DNA from: Sphingomonas hankookensis
GTDB lineage: Bacteria > Pseudomonadota > Alphaproteobacteria > Sphingomonadales > Sphingomonadaceae
Assembly (NCBI RefSeq): GCF_001619955.1
Contig: NZ_LQQO01000001.1
Span: 1-64,000 of the forward strand
Direction of reading: 5' to 3'
DNA: 64,000 nucleotides
The position numbers and the translations under genes are program-made. Of this stretch, positions 44,270 to 53,518 are shown piece by piece. The notes below the pieces were generated by a model, which saw only the letters and a list, made by a program, of their open reading frames with translations, did no database searches and had not been told where the DNA came from. Every line of letters begins with the position of its first letter. Positions within the stretch are counted from its first letter, which is position 1.

Positions 44270-46402
44270 ATGATCCTGCGTATCGGCGCGCTGCTCGCCA
44301 CGACCATTTTCATACCCTCGGCCTTTGCCGCTGCCATGCCGCAGGCGCCCGCCGCGACCGTCGACGCGACCCCGCTCACCGCGAAATGGACCGGCCCGTA
44401 TCAGGGGGTGCCGCCCTGGGACAAGGTGACGCCGGCGATGTTCCCGGTCGCCTTCCCGGTGGCGATGGCGGAGATGCGCCGCGAAATTCACGCAATCCGC
44501 GACGACAAGCGACCCGCGACGTTCAAGACGGTTATCGAACCGATGGAACTGGCCGGCGACATGATGGAGCGTGTCGGGTCGATGTGGGGCGTCTATACCA
44601 GCAACCTTGCGACCAAGGACGTGCAGGCGATCGACCGCGAATGGTCGCCCAAGCTGTCGGCCTTTTATGACGAACTGTTCCTCGACCCGAAGCTGTTCGC
44701 CCGGATCAAGGCGGCGTATGATAGCCGTGCGAGCCAGAAGCTGAACCCGCAGCAGCTGCGCTTGCTGGAGCGGACCTATCGCAGCTTCGTGCGACGCGGC
44801 AGCCTGTTGACCGATGCGCAGCGCCAGCAGGTCAGCGGCCTGAACCAGCAATTGTCGGTCGCCTATAACGACTTTAGCCAGAAGGTGCTGGCGGACGAGG
44901 AAACCTGGATCGTCGTCGACGACGCGAAGCAACTTGCCGGCTTGCCCGACAGCTTTATCGCCTCGTTGAAGGCGGCAGCGGACGAGCGGGGCCTTGCGGG
45001 CAAATGGGCGATCGTCAACACCCGCTCGTCGGTCGCGCCGGTGCTGACCTATGCCACCGACCGTGCCTTGCGCGAAAAGGTCTGGCGCGCCTTCGTCATG
45101 CGCGGTGACAACGGCAACGCCAACGATACCAAGGCGACGATCGCGACCATCCTGAAGCTGCGGCAGGAGCGGGCCAAGCTGCTCGGCTTCCGCAACCACG
45201 CCTATCTGCGCATGGACGACACGATGGCCGGTACGCCCGCCAATGCCAAGGCGCTGATGATGCGCGTCTGGCCCGCCGCGGTGGCGCGCGTGCGCGAGGA
45301 AGTCGCCGACATGCAGGCATTGGCGCGCAAGGACGGCGCGAACATCACCATCGAACCATGGGACTATCGCTTCTACGCCGAAAAGGTGCGCAAGGCGAAA
45401 TACGACCTCGATGAAAGCGAGGTGAAGCCGTATCTCCAGCTCGACAATATCGTGCAGGCCGCCTTCTACGCCGCCGGTCGCCTCTACGACCTGAAGTTTA
45501 CCGAGAATACCGGGCAGATTCCGGTGTTCGAAAAGAATGTCCGGACCTTCGTCGTCACCGATGCGAAGACCGGGCGCAATGTCGGCGTCTTCTATCTCGA
45601 CAACTTCGCCCGCTCGGGCAAACGGTCGGGGGCATGGGCGACGCGCTATCGCGGACAGCAGAAGCTGGGCGGCGAGACCAACGTACTGGCGTCGAACAAC
45701 AACAATTTCGTCAAGGGCGCCGCCGGGCAGCCGACGCTGATCAGCCTCGACGACGCCACGACGCTGTTCCACGAATTCGGCCACGCGATCCATTCGTTCC
45801 TGCAGAACGTGACCTATCCGGGCCTCGCCGGCACGCCGCGCGACTTCGTGGAATATCCCAGCCAGGTGAACGAGAACTGGTTGCTGACGCGCGACGTGCT
45901 CGACCGCTATGCCAAGCATTACCAAACCGGGCAGCCGATGCCGCAGGCGCTGGTCGACAAGATCGAGAAGTCGTCGACCTTCAACCAGGGCTTCGACACC
46001 GTCGAGTATCTGTCCTCGGCGATCGTCGACATGGAGTTGCACGACCGCGAGACGCCGGTGACCGATGTCGCGGCGTTCGAGCGGGAAACGCTGGGCAGGC
46101 TCGGCATGCCCAGGGAGATGGTGATGCGGCACCGCCTGCCGCAGTTCAATCACCTCTTCTCCTCCGACGCCTATTCCGCCGGCTATTATTCCTACCTCTG
46201 GTCGGAAACGATGGACGCCGACACCTGGGCGGCGTTCGAGGCGACCGGCAATGTGTGGGACAAGGCGACGGCGGATCGCTTCCGCCAGACGTTGCTGTCG
46301 ACCGGCAACGAAACCGACCGCAAGGACGCCTATCGCGCGTTCCGCGGTCGCGACCCGGACGTGACCGCATTGTTCAAGCGCCGCGGCTTCCCGGTCCGCT
46401 AA
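44270..46402 (+). CDS. M3-family zinc peptidase (Dcp-like)
   Basis: A 710-residue periplasmic oligopeptidase. A signal peptide (about residues 1-21) precedes the helical M3 fold; the zinc site is LFHEFGHAIHSFL, with the downstream Glu in DFVEYPSQVNENW. It is related to peptidyl-dipeptidase Dcp and oligopeptidase A, which degrade short peptides. ATG 44270 gives a clean signal sequence. Confidence 0.94.
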   Translation: MILRIGALLATTIFIPSAFAAAMPQAPAATVDATPLTAKWTGPYQGVPPWDKVTPAMFPVAFPVAMAEMRREIHAIRDDKRPATFKTVIEPMELAGDMMERVGSMWGVYTSNLATKDVQAIDREWSPKLSAFYDELFLDPKLFARIKAAYDSRASQKLNPQQLRLLERTYRSFVRRGSLLTDAQRQQVSGLNQQLSVAYNDFSQKVLADEETWIVVDDAKQLAGLPDSFIASLKAAADERGLAGKWAIVNTRSSVAPVLTYATDRALREKVWRAFVMRGDNGNANDTKATIATILKLRQERAKLLGFRNHAYLRMDDTMAGTPANAKALMMRVWPAAVARVREEVADMQALARKDGANITIEPWDYRFYAEKVRKAKYDLDESEVKPYLQLDNIVQAAFYAAGRLYDLKFTENTGQIPVFEKNVRTFVVTDAKTGRNVGVFYLDNFARSGKRSGAWATRYRGQQKLGGETNVLASNNNNFVKGAAGQPTLISLDDATTLFHEFGHAIHSFLQNVTYPGLAGTPRDFVEYPSQVNENWLLTRDVLDRYAKHYQTGQPMPQALVDKIEKSSTFNQGFDTVEYLSSAIVDMELHDRETPVTDVAAFERETLGRLGMPREMVMRHRLPQFNHLFSSDAYSAGYYSYLWSETMDADTWAAFEATGNVWDKATADRFRQTLLSTGNETDRKDAYRAFRGRDPDVTALFKRRGFPVR

Positions 46403-46403
46403 A

Positions 46404-46497
46404 GATCCTCCCCGTTACGCGGGGAGGGGGACCGTCCGCAGGACGGTGGAGGGGGGCGCCCGCATACGGAACTGCCGGAATGCGGCGGCCCCCTACA
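46404..46497. repeat. Class C palindrome with degenerate right arm
   Basis: The left arm is intact (GATCCTCCCCG, CGGGGAGGGGGACCGTCC, GGTGGAGGGGGG). The right arm stops after GGCCCCCTACACCGC, where a change creates the TAG stop of the neighbouring minus-strand gene. The element thus overlaps the last codons of that gene. Confidence 0.8.
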
Positions 46498-47062
46498 CCG
46501 CCTCGGGCCAGTGGTTCGCCTGCACCACCGGCTTCCCGCGAACCGCATCGGCGGTCAGCGTCGTCCGAACCCCATCCTTCCCGAACAGCAACTCCCCCGG
46601 CGTCAGCGCATGCAGCGTCTCGCCGACCCCACCGACACCCCCGGTACTGACCACGACATAGGCGATGGCATTGTCGCCGCAGCCGAGCATCGCGTCGACG
46701 ATCGTCCCGACCGCCTCGCCACGCGGTCCCGTCAGCGTCGCCCCGATCACGCCGCCCGCCGCATATAGCGAGGGCACCGGATGCCGCGCGCTTGCGTCCG
46801 CCGCCGCGCTGCTGCCCTTGTCGTAGCTCGCCTGCCGCCCCAGCCAGCGCCATACGCCCACGATGTTCACGAGTGTCAGGAACGCGTTCGACAGCACCAG
46901 ATTGGTCTGTCCGCTGGTCAGTCCGACCGTCGTCCACGCGACCGATCCGACGCAGAATATGACGAAGCCCCATCCGGTGATCCGCGCGCCCAGATTGGCG
47001 GCGGTCATCATCGCGGCGATCATGGTAGCGGTCGGTGCGATCCACCCGGCAAGGTCGCCCAT
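46493..47062 (-). CDS. Membrane protein with PRC-barrel-like domain
   Basis: A 189-residue protein. Residues 1-80 hold three membrane segments, with WRWLGRQASYD after the last one, similar to small YgjV-like membrane proteins. Residues about 95-185 look like a PRC-barrel (VPSLYAAGGVIGATLTGPRG, AIAYVVVSTGGVGGVGETLH, NHWPEAV). The function is unknown; PRC barrels often act in protein or RNA contacts. Its stop lies in a class C repeat. Confidence 0.72.
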   Translation of the reverse strand: MGDLAGWIAPTATMIAAMMTAANLGARITGWGFVIFCVGSVAWTTVGLTSGQTNLVLSNAFLTLVNIVGVWRWLGRQASYDKGSSAAADASARHPVPSLYAAGGVIGATLTGPRGEAVGTIVDAMLGCGDNAIAYVVVSTGGVGGVGETLHALTPGELLFGKDGVRTTLTADAVRGKPVVQANHWPEAV

Positions 47063-47218
47063 GATTTTCTCCGTTTCGGTTCAATGCGATACGGATAATT
47101 GCGCCAACGGTTCCTGTCGGGCGCAACGACCCCCTCGCCAAGTGCGTTGAAATTATATAACAAGCGTTTGTAACGAGTCTGCGCGCCCTGACGGACGACG
47201 CAGAGACATGGAGAGTGC

Positions 47219-48511
47219 ATGACCGGCGACAGCCGCACGAACCTGCCGCGCCTCGCGCTGCACGTGCCCGAACCCAAATTCCGTCCCGGCGATGCCGTGG
47301 ACTTCGCCGATGTCGCCGTGCCGCCCGCCGGCGCGCAACCCCGCCCCGACACCGCCGCCGCGCCCGACAGCTTCCACGACTTGAGCTACACGCTGGTCCG
47401 GGTGCTCGACGAACAGGGGCAGGCGGTCGGCCCTTGGAACCCCCGGCTCGACCCCGACATGCTACGGCGGATGCTGCTGAAGATGGCGACGGTGCGCGCG
47501 TTCGACGAACGCATGTTCCGCGCGCAGCGGCAGGGCAAGACCAGCTTCTACATGAAATGTACCGGCGAAGAGGCGATCGCGGTTGCCGGAACCATGGCAC
47601 TCGACCGCGACGACATGACCTTCCCCAGCTATCGCCAGCAGGGCATCCTGATTACGCGCGACTATCCGCTGATCGAAATGATGAACCAGATCTATTCGAA
47701 TAGCGGCGACAAGTTGCAGGGCAAGCAGTTGCCGATCATGTATTCGTCGAAGGATTTCGGCTTCTTCTCGATTTCTGGCAACCTGACCACGCAATATCCG
47801 CAGGCGGTCGGCTGGGCGATGGCGTCGGCGTCGAAGGGCGATACCCGGATCGCGGCGACGTGGTGCGGGGAGGGGAGCACGGCGGAAGGCGACTTCCACT
47901 CCGCGCTGACCTTCGCCACCGTCTACCGCGCGCCGGTGATCTTCAACGTCGTCAACAACCAATGGGCGATCAGCAGCTTTTCCGGCTTTGCGGGCGCGGA
48001 GGCGACGACCTTCGCCGCGCGGGCGATCGGCTACGGCATCGCCGGCCTGCGGGTCGACGGCAACGACGCGCTGGCGGTCTATGCCGCCACCGCCTGGGCC
48101 GCCGAACGCGCACGGACCAATCAGGGACCGACACTGATCGAACATTTCACCTATCGCGCCGAAGGACACTCGACTTCGGACGATCCGTCGCAATATCGCT
48201 CCGCCGGTGAGCCGACCGCATGGCCGCTGGGCGATCCGATCGCCCGGTTGAAGGCGCACCTTGTCAACATCGGCGAGTGGGATGACGAACGTCACGCGGC
48301 GATGGACCGCGAGGTCGCCGAAGCCGTCCGCACCGCACAGAAGGCGGCAGAGGCCAACGGCATCCTCGGCCACGGCCTGCACCAGCCGCTCGACACGTTG
48401 TTCGACGGCGTGTTCGAGCACATGCCGTGGCACCTTCGTGAACAACAGGCGCAGATGATGGCCGAGGAGGAGGCCTCCGGTCGCCCCTGGGCGCGCAAGG
48501 AGGGCCACTGA
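47219..48511 (+). CDS. bkdA1: Branched-chain 2-oxoacid dehydrogenase E1 alpha
   Basis: A 430-residue thiamine-diphosphate-binding E1 alpha subunit that decarboxylates the oxoacids of Val, Leu and Ile. It has the N-terminal extension typical of bacterial BCKDH (LHVPEPKFRPGDAVDF), the ThDP motif CGEGSTAEGDFHSALTFATV ... NNQWAI and YRAEGHSTSDDPSQYR with the usual phosphorylation-loop region. It is one base from the E1 beta gene. First gene of the E1alpha-E1beta-E2 operon. Confidence 0.95.
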   Translation: MTGDSRTNLPRLALHVPEPKFRPGDAVDFADVAVPPAGAQPRPDTAAAPDSFHDLSYTLVRVLDEQGQAVGPWNPRLDPDMLRRMLLKMATVRAFDERMFRAQRQGKTSFYMKCTGEEAIAVAGTMALDRDDMTFPSYRQQGILITRDYPLIEMMNQIYSNSGDKLQGKQLPIMYSSKDFGFFSISGNLTTQYPQAVGWAMASASKGDTRIAATWCGEGSTAEGDFHSALTFATVYRAPVIFNVVNNQWAISSFSGFAGAEATTFAARAIGYGIAGLRVDGNDALAVYAATAWAAERARTNQGPTLIEHFTYRAEGHSTSDDPSQYRSAGEPTAWPLGDPIARLKAHLVNIGEWDDERHAAMDREVAEAVRTAQKAAEANGILGHGLHQPLDTLFDGVFEHMPWHLREQQAQMMAEEEASGRPWARKEGH

Positions 48512-48512
48512 C

Positions 48513-49526
48513 ATGGCGCGGATGAACATGATCCAGGCGATCAACTCCGCGATGGACGTGGTAATGGACCGCGACCCGAGCGTGATCGTCATGGGCGAAG
48601 ATGTCGGCTATTTCGGCGGCGTGTTCCGCGCGACCGCCGGGCTACAGTCGAAATACGGCAAGACCCGCGTGTTCGATACGCCGATCACCGAATGCGGCAT
48701 CATCGGCGTCGCGGTCGGGATGGGCGCGTACGGCCTGCGTCCGGTGCCCGAAATCCAGTTCGCCGATTACATCTACCCCGCGCTCGACCAGCTGGTCAGC
48801 GAGGCGGCGCGGCTGCGCTATCGCTCGGCCGGTGACTTCACCGCGCCGATCACGGTGCGCTCGCCGTTCGGCGGCGGTATCTTCGGTGGGCAGACACACA
48901 GCCAGTCGCCCGAGGGCATTTTCACCCACGTATCGGGCATCAAGACGGTAATCCCGTCGACGCCCTATGACGCCAAGGGGCTGCTGATCGCCGCGATCGA
49001 GGACAACGACCCGGTCCTCTTCTTCGAACCCAAGCGCATCTATAACGGCCCGTTCGACGGCAATTGGGACAAGCCGGCGCAAAACTGGTCGAAACATCCC
49101 GGCGGGGAAGTGCCCGAGGACTATTACCGCATAGAACTAGGCAAGGCGAAGGTCGTGCGCGAAGGCGCCGACCTGACGATCCTCGCCTATGGCACGATGG
49201 TCCATGTCGCACAGGCGACCGTGGAAGCGGCCGGTGTCGATGCCGAAATCCTCGACCTGCGCACGCTGGTGCCGCTCGACATCGACGCGATCGAGGCGTC
49301 GGTGAAGAAGACCGGTCGTTGCATGATCGTGCACGAAGCGACCCGGACGGGCGGCTTCGGTGCCGAATTGTCGGCGCTGGTGCAGGAACGCTGCTTCCAC
49401 CATCTCGAAGCGCCGATCGAGCGCGTGACCGGCTTCGACACGCCGTATCCGCACAGCCTCGAATGGGCGTATTTCCCGGGGCCGGTCCGTATCGGACAGG
49501 CGCTCAAGAAGATCATGCAGGACTGA
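48513..49526 (+). CDS. bkdA2: Branched-chain 2-oxoacid dehydrogenase E1 beta
   Basis: A 337-residue E1 beta subunit pairing with BkdA1. Features are MGEDVGYFGGVFRATAGLQ, VRSPFGGGIFGGQTHSQSPE and the C-terminal transketolase domain (DLRTLVPLDIDAIEASVKKT, GGFGAELSA). It begins one base after the alpha gene's stop and is five bases upstream of E2. Confidence 0.96.
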   Translation: MARMNMIQAINSAMDVVMDRDPSVIVMGEDVGYFGGVFRATAGLQSKYGKTRVFDTPITECGIIGVAVGMGAYGLRPVPEIQFADYIYPALDQLVSEAARLRYRSAGDFTAPITVRSPFGGGIFGGQTHSQSPEGIFTHVSGIKTVIPSTPYDAKGLLIAAIEDNDPVLFFEPKRIYNGPFDGNWDKPAQNWSKHPGGEVPEDYYRIELGKAKVVREGADLTILAYGTMVHVAQATVEAAGVDAEILDLRTLVPLDIDAIEASVKKTGRCMIVHEATRTGGFGAELSALVQERCFHHLEAPIERVTGFDTPYPHSLEWAYFPGPVRIGQALKKIMQD

Positions 49527-49531
49527 CCGCC

Positions 49532-50887
49532 ATGGCACGTTTCTCTTTCCGCCTGCCCGACATCGGCGAAGGCATTTCCGAAGCCGAGATCGTCGCATGG
49601 CACGTCGCCGTAGGCGACCGCGTCGAGGAAGACGGGCGCCTCGCCGACATGATGACCGACAAGGCGACGGTCGAAATGGAAAGCCCGGTCGCGGGCACGG
49701 TGGTCGAACTGGCCGGCGAGCCGGGCGATCAGGTGGCGATCGGCGCAACGCTGGTGGTGATCGAGACCGAAGGCGAGGTCGTGCAGCCGGCCGAACCCGA
49801 GCGGGTCGGGGCGGAAAACCCGGGCGTTGAAGAGGTCGCAACCTCCCCAGTAGCCGAACGGCAAGATCCTCCCCGGGGAGGGGAGGGGGACCATGCGCAG
49901 CATGGTGAAGGGGGGGCGCCACTGGACGCTACACCCAACCATGTTTCGCAGGAGGCCGCCCCCCTCCACCATCTGGCTGCGCCGGACGGTCCCCCTCCCC
50001 GTGCCGGGGAGGATAAGGTGCTCGCCTCGCCTGCGGTGCGCGCTCGTGCCAAGGACCTCGGCATCGACCTGTTCACCGTCCGCCACGACGGCCCGCACAT
50101 CCGCCACGCCGACCTCGACGCCTTCCTCCGCTACGGCAGCGCGCAGGGCTACCGTGCCCCGAACGCCAGCCGCGCGCGCGCGGACGAAACCGTCAAGGTC
50201 ATCGGCATGCGCCGCCGCATCGCCGAGAACATGGCGGCCGCGAAGCGCCACATCCCGCACTTCACCTATGTCGAGGAGATCGACGTCACCGCGCTGGAGG
50301 CGATGCGTGCCGATCTGAATGCCGCACGGGGCCAGCGACCCAAGCTGACCATGTTGCCGCTGCTGATCGTCGCGATCTGCCGGACGCTGCCCGACTTCCC
50401 TATGCTCAACGCGCGCTATGACGACGAAGCGGGTGTCGTTACGCGCTTCGGCAGCGTCCATCTGGGGATGGCGGCGCAGACCGATGCCGGGCTGATGGTG
50501 CCGGTGATCCGCGACGCGCAGGACATGAATCCTTGGCAGCTGGCCAGCGAGATTATCCGCCTCGCCGAAGCGGCCCGCACCGGTAAGGCCAAATCCGAGG
50601 AATTGTCCGGCGGCACGATCACCGTCACCTCGCTGGGGCCGCTGGGCGGGATCGCGACGACGCCGGTCATCAACCGCCCCGAAGTCGCGATCATCGGCCC
50701 GAACCGCATCGTCGAGCGCCCGGTATTCCGCGCACGGCCCGGCGGCGGCGAGGAGATCGTCAAGGCCAAGCTGATAAACCTGTCGATCAGCTGCGACCAC
50801 CGCGTCGTCGACGGGCATGACGCCGCCAGCTATGTTCAGGCATTGAAGCGGCTGATCGAAACGCCGGTGCTGTTGTTCGCCGACTGA
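49532..50887 (+). CDS. bkdB: Branched-chain dehydrogenase E2 with repeat-derived linker
   Basis: The 451-residue dihydrolipoamide acyltransferase core of the complex. A lipoyl domain (1-80; lipoyl Lys in MMTDKATVEM) is followed by a linker, the peripheral-subunit-binding domain (about 163-205, ASPAVRARAKDLGI) and the acyltransferase domain with SISCDHRVVDGHDAA. Residues about 111-161 are encoded by an exact 150-base class C intergenic repeat in frame (49864-50013), giving a linker rich in Gly, Pro and His. No frame break results. The E3 gene is not seen here. Confidence 0.95.
   Translation: MARFSFRLPDIGEGISEAEIVAWHVAVGDRVEEDGRLADMMTDKATVEMESPVAGTVVELAGEPGDQVAIGATLVVIETEGEVVQPAEPERVGAENPGVEEVATSPVAERQDPPRGGEGDHAQHGEGGAPLDATPNHVSQEAAPLHHLAAPDGPPPRAGEDKVLASPAVRARAKDLGIDLFTVRHDGPHIRHADLDAFLRYGSAQGYRAPNASRARADETVKVIGMRRRIAENMAAAKRHIPHFTYVEEIDVTALEAMRADLNAARGQRPKLTMLPLLIVAICRTLPDFPMLNARYDDEAGVVTRFGSVHLGMAAQTDAGLMVPVIRDAQDMNPWQLASEIIRLAEAARTGKAKSEELSGGTITVTSLGPLGGIATTPVINRPEVAIIGPNRIVERPVFRARPGGGEEIVKAKLINLSISCDHRVVDGHDAASYVQALKRLIETPVLLFAD
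49864..50013. repeat. Class C palindrome inside the E2 coding region
   Basis: The same element as at 24031-24170, 38717-38851 and 46404-46497, with left arm GATCCTCCCCGGGGAGG, then GGGGGACCATGC and GGTGAAGGGGG, and right arm CCCCCCTCCACC, GGTCCCCCTCCCCG. Its length (150 bases) is a multiple of three and all three stop codons are avoided in the E2 frame. Confidence 0.92.
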
Positions 50888-50942
50888 CCCGTCGGCCTGC
50901 GGCAGCCGCGTTCGGGTAGCGTGGGATGCGGAGGGTTGTGGA

Positions 50943-51662
50943 ATGCGGGCAGGATCGATGATCGGCGTGGCGATGCTGGCGGCGGCGGTGGCACCGTCGG
51001 CCATCGCGCAGAAGCCGGCAGCGACGGCGGATTACGAGTTCGATTATAGCTACCCGGTACAGGCTGCCCGCATCGCGCCGCTCAAGGCGTGGCTGGAAGC
51101 CGACAAGGCGAAACGGCGCGCATGGGTCGTCCGCGCGTCCGCCGAGGCGCGCCGGGAGGCGAAGGCCGCCCGCGCTCCGTTCCGGGCGTACGAGTTGCAG
51201 CAGAGCTGGGACGTCGTCACCGAAACGCCGCGCTTTCTCAGCCTGTCGTCGGCCAGTTACAGCGATACCGGCGGGGCGCATGGCAACGGGTCGTCGGGCG
51301 GATTGATCTGGGACAAGCGGGCCGGGCGGCGGATGAACGCCGTGTCGCTGTTCGTCTCTCCCGCGGCGTTTCAGTCGGCGGTGATGACGCCGTGGTGCCG
51401 CTGGATGCGCGCCGAACGGACGCGGCGCGTGGGTGCCGATGCGGGCAACGATACGACGTTCGGCCAATGCCCGCCGGCGAAGGACGTGACAGTTCTGCTG
51501 GGGTCATCGAACGGGCGCGCGTTGAACCGGATCGGCGTGATCGCCGACCAATATGTCGTCGGCTCCTATGTCGAGGGGCCGTATGAACATACGCTGCCGG
51601 TGACGCAGGCGGTGCTGCGCGCCGTAAAACCCGAGTATCGCGCGGCGTTTGCAGTTCGCTAG
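50943..51662 (+). CDS. Exported DUF3298/DUF4163-like protein
   Basis: A 239-residue protein with a signal peptide (cleavage near residue 22, SAIAQK). The mature part matches the RsiV/PdaC-type region: YEFDYSYP, SLSSASYSDTGGAHGN, and LIWDKRAGRRMNAVSLF. Proteins with this fold bind ligands such as lysozyme or are linked to cell-wall turnover; no specific role can be given. Confidence 0.78.
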   Translation: MRAGSMIGVAMLAAAVAPSAIAQKPAATADYEFDYSYPVQAARIAPLKAWLEADKAKRRAWVVRASAEARREAKAARAPFRAYELQQSWDVVTETPRFLSLSSASYSDTGGAHGNGSSGGLIWDKRAGRRMNAVSLFVSPAAFQSAVMTPWCRWMRAERTRRVGADAGNDTTFGQCPPAKDVTVLLGSSNGRALNRIGVIADQYVVGSYVEGPYEHTLPVTQAVLRAVKPEYRAAFAVR

Positions 51663-51663
51663 T

Positions 51664-51687
51664 TCCTTCCCGCAAGCGGGGAGGATC
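51664..51687. repeat. Class C repeat fragment
   Basis: A short TTCCCGCAAGCGGGGAGGATC segment between the stops of two convergent genes corresponds to the outer edge of the class C element. It forms a small hairpin (CCCGCaaGCGGG) that could end transcription in either direction. Confidence 0.6.
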
Positions 51688-53457
51688 TTACGCGATCGCC
51701 TCGCCGAACATCAGCGCCCGCACGAACCGCACCGGCGGCGATCCGTACGAGATGGCGGCGTCGTTGTAGCGCATCAGGTCGAACTTGCTGCCCGCGCGGC
51801 GCTCCGCCTCGCGGCGCATGTCCATATGCTCGCTATAGCCGACGAAATAGCTGAGCAGCTGCGTCGACCCCAGCCGGGCGCGGGTCCATTTGCCGGCAGC
51901 CTCGCGCTCCTGCTGGAAGGCACCTTCCATCATTAGCTTCATCGCCTGCGCCTCGGTCAGCCCCTCGGTATGGATGCCGATGTCGAGCAGCGTGTTGGTG
52001 ATCGAGCGCATCCGCATCTTGAGCACGGTCAGCTTGAACAGGGGATCGCCGTCCAGGTAATCGGCATCCGCCATCATCCGTTCGGCATAGACCGCCCAGC
52101 CTTCGACGAACGGTCCCGACGACAGCACCGCGCGCAAAACCGACTTGTTTTCATTGCTGTGCGCAATCTGGAGGTAATGGCCCGGCATCGCCTCATGGAT
52201 CGACAGGTCGTGGATCATGTAGTCGTTATATTCGCGCAGGAACGAGGTCGTCTGCGCTTCGGTCCAGTCGGCTGGGATCGGCGACACGGCGTAGAAGGTG
52301 CCGAGATGCTTTTCGAGCGGACCGGGGCTGTCGCAATAGGCGACGGCGACGCCCTGCTGGAACTTCGGCATCTCGATGATCTGCACCGGGGTGGTCGGCA
52401 CGCGAACGAGCCTTTTCTCGCGGACGAAAGCGGTCGCCTGTTCGAGCGTCGAGCGCGCCTTCGCCATCACGCCCGACCGGTTGGGACGCCGGGCGTAGCT
52501 CATTTCCAGCGCGGCCTCGATCGCCTTTTGCTGTTGCGCCGGGGTCGGGCGGGCGGGCGTCACCGGTGCCTTGGGCCGGCCGCGCAGGACGAGCCGGGCA
52601 AGGCCATACATTTCCGCGCGGGTTTCGGCGGCGGCCTTCACCGCGCGCGCCTTGATCTCGGTCCGCGACAGCGGGGAGAGCAGCGCGAACTTTACCTTCT
52701 GGTCGTACAGCTCGGGGCTGAGGCGGAACTCTCCTTTGGCGGCGGGGACCAGGACCGTGTCGAGCCAGCGCTGCTGCTCGGCGGTCGCGGTCTTCAGCGT
52801 GGCGACGGCGCGGTCGAACCGCGCGCGATCGGCACGGCTGAGCGTTGCGCGGTGCGGGGCCAGCATCGTGTCGACGATCTGGAGCACGCCGGCATTCTGC
52901 TTCGCGACGGTGGTCGCATAGATCGCCGGCACGCGCGCCGGCACGATGCTCTCGCGCATCTGGGCGAACATCACCGGCACCTGCTCCATCCGCTTCGTCG
53001 CGGAGCGCAGCCGCTGCGGCCATGGGGCGAAGTCGCGGGCTGCCAGCGCGTAGAGCCCGCCGGAAATGGTGCCGGCGGCACCCTGCGGGTCCCACGCGAA
53101 GGGTTGCAGCACCTCCAGCGTCCACAACTGATAGCGCAGGTCGTTGTCGAGCAGCGCGGCATCGACCTGGTCGTCACGCGACAGCGACGCGCGGGGAATC
53201 GCCGCCAGTTCGGCCAGCGTCGCACGCAGGAAGGCGGCATCGCGCGCGCGACCGACGGCGGACAGATCCTCAACCTGATCGTCATAGTCGTGGTTGCCGA
53301 GCGCCGTGGCATAGCCCGGATGCAGCCGCGCCATACCGTCGAGATACCGCTTCGACAGACGCGCGAAGTCGCCCGCCGGCCCGCTTTGCGCCAGTGCCGG
53401 AAAACTGCCGGCAAGCGGCGCGAGCGCCATCAGCGCAACGAAATGGCGACGGTACAT
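51688..53457 (-). CDS. DUF885 family exported protein
   Basis: A 589-residue secreted protein with a signal peptide (about residues 1-23, ending FPALAQ). It shows the DUF885 pattern: RYLDGMARLHPGYATALG near the N-terminus and the zinc-like site IHEAMPGHYLQIAHS (H-E-x-x-x-x-H), then EGWAVYAERMM. Members are probable metal-dependent peptidases. ATG 53457 is preferred to a TTG 15 bases upstream because a GGGGGA ribosome-binding site fits it. Confidence 0.9.
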   Translation of the reverse strand: MYRRHFVALMALAPLAGSFPALAQSGPAGDFARLSKRYLDGMARLHPGYATALGNHDYDDQVEDLSAVGRARDAAFLRATLAELAAIPRASLSRDDQVDAALLDNDLRYQLWTLEVLQPFAWDPQGAAGTISGGLYALAARDFAPWPQRLRSATKRMEQVPVMFAQMRESIVPARVPAIYATTVAKQNAGVLQIVDTMLAPHRATLSRADRARFDRAVATLKTATAEQQRWLDTVLVPAAKGEFRLSPELYDQKVKFALLSPLSRTEIKARAVKAAAETRAEMYGLARLVLRGRPKAPVTPARPTPAQQQKAIEAALEMSYARRPNRSGVMAKARSTLEQATAFVREKRLVRVPTTPVQIIEMPKFQQGVAVAYCDSPGPLEKHLGTFYAVSPIPADWTEAQTTSFLREYNDYMIHDLSIHEAMPGHYLQIAHSNENKSVLRAVLSSGPFVEGWAVYAERMMADADYLDGDPLFKLTVLKMRMRSITNTLLDIGIHTEGLTEAQAMKLMMEGAFQQEREAAGKWTRARLGSTQLLSYFVGYSEHMDMRREAERRAGSKFDLMRYNDAAISYGSPPVRFVRALMFGEAIA

Positions 53458-53518
53458 TTGATATTCCCCCAAGGTCGTTGGCGCAGGCTATCGCGCTTCC
53501 GGCACGGTACAAGCGGAT

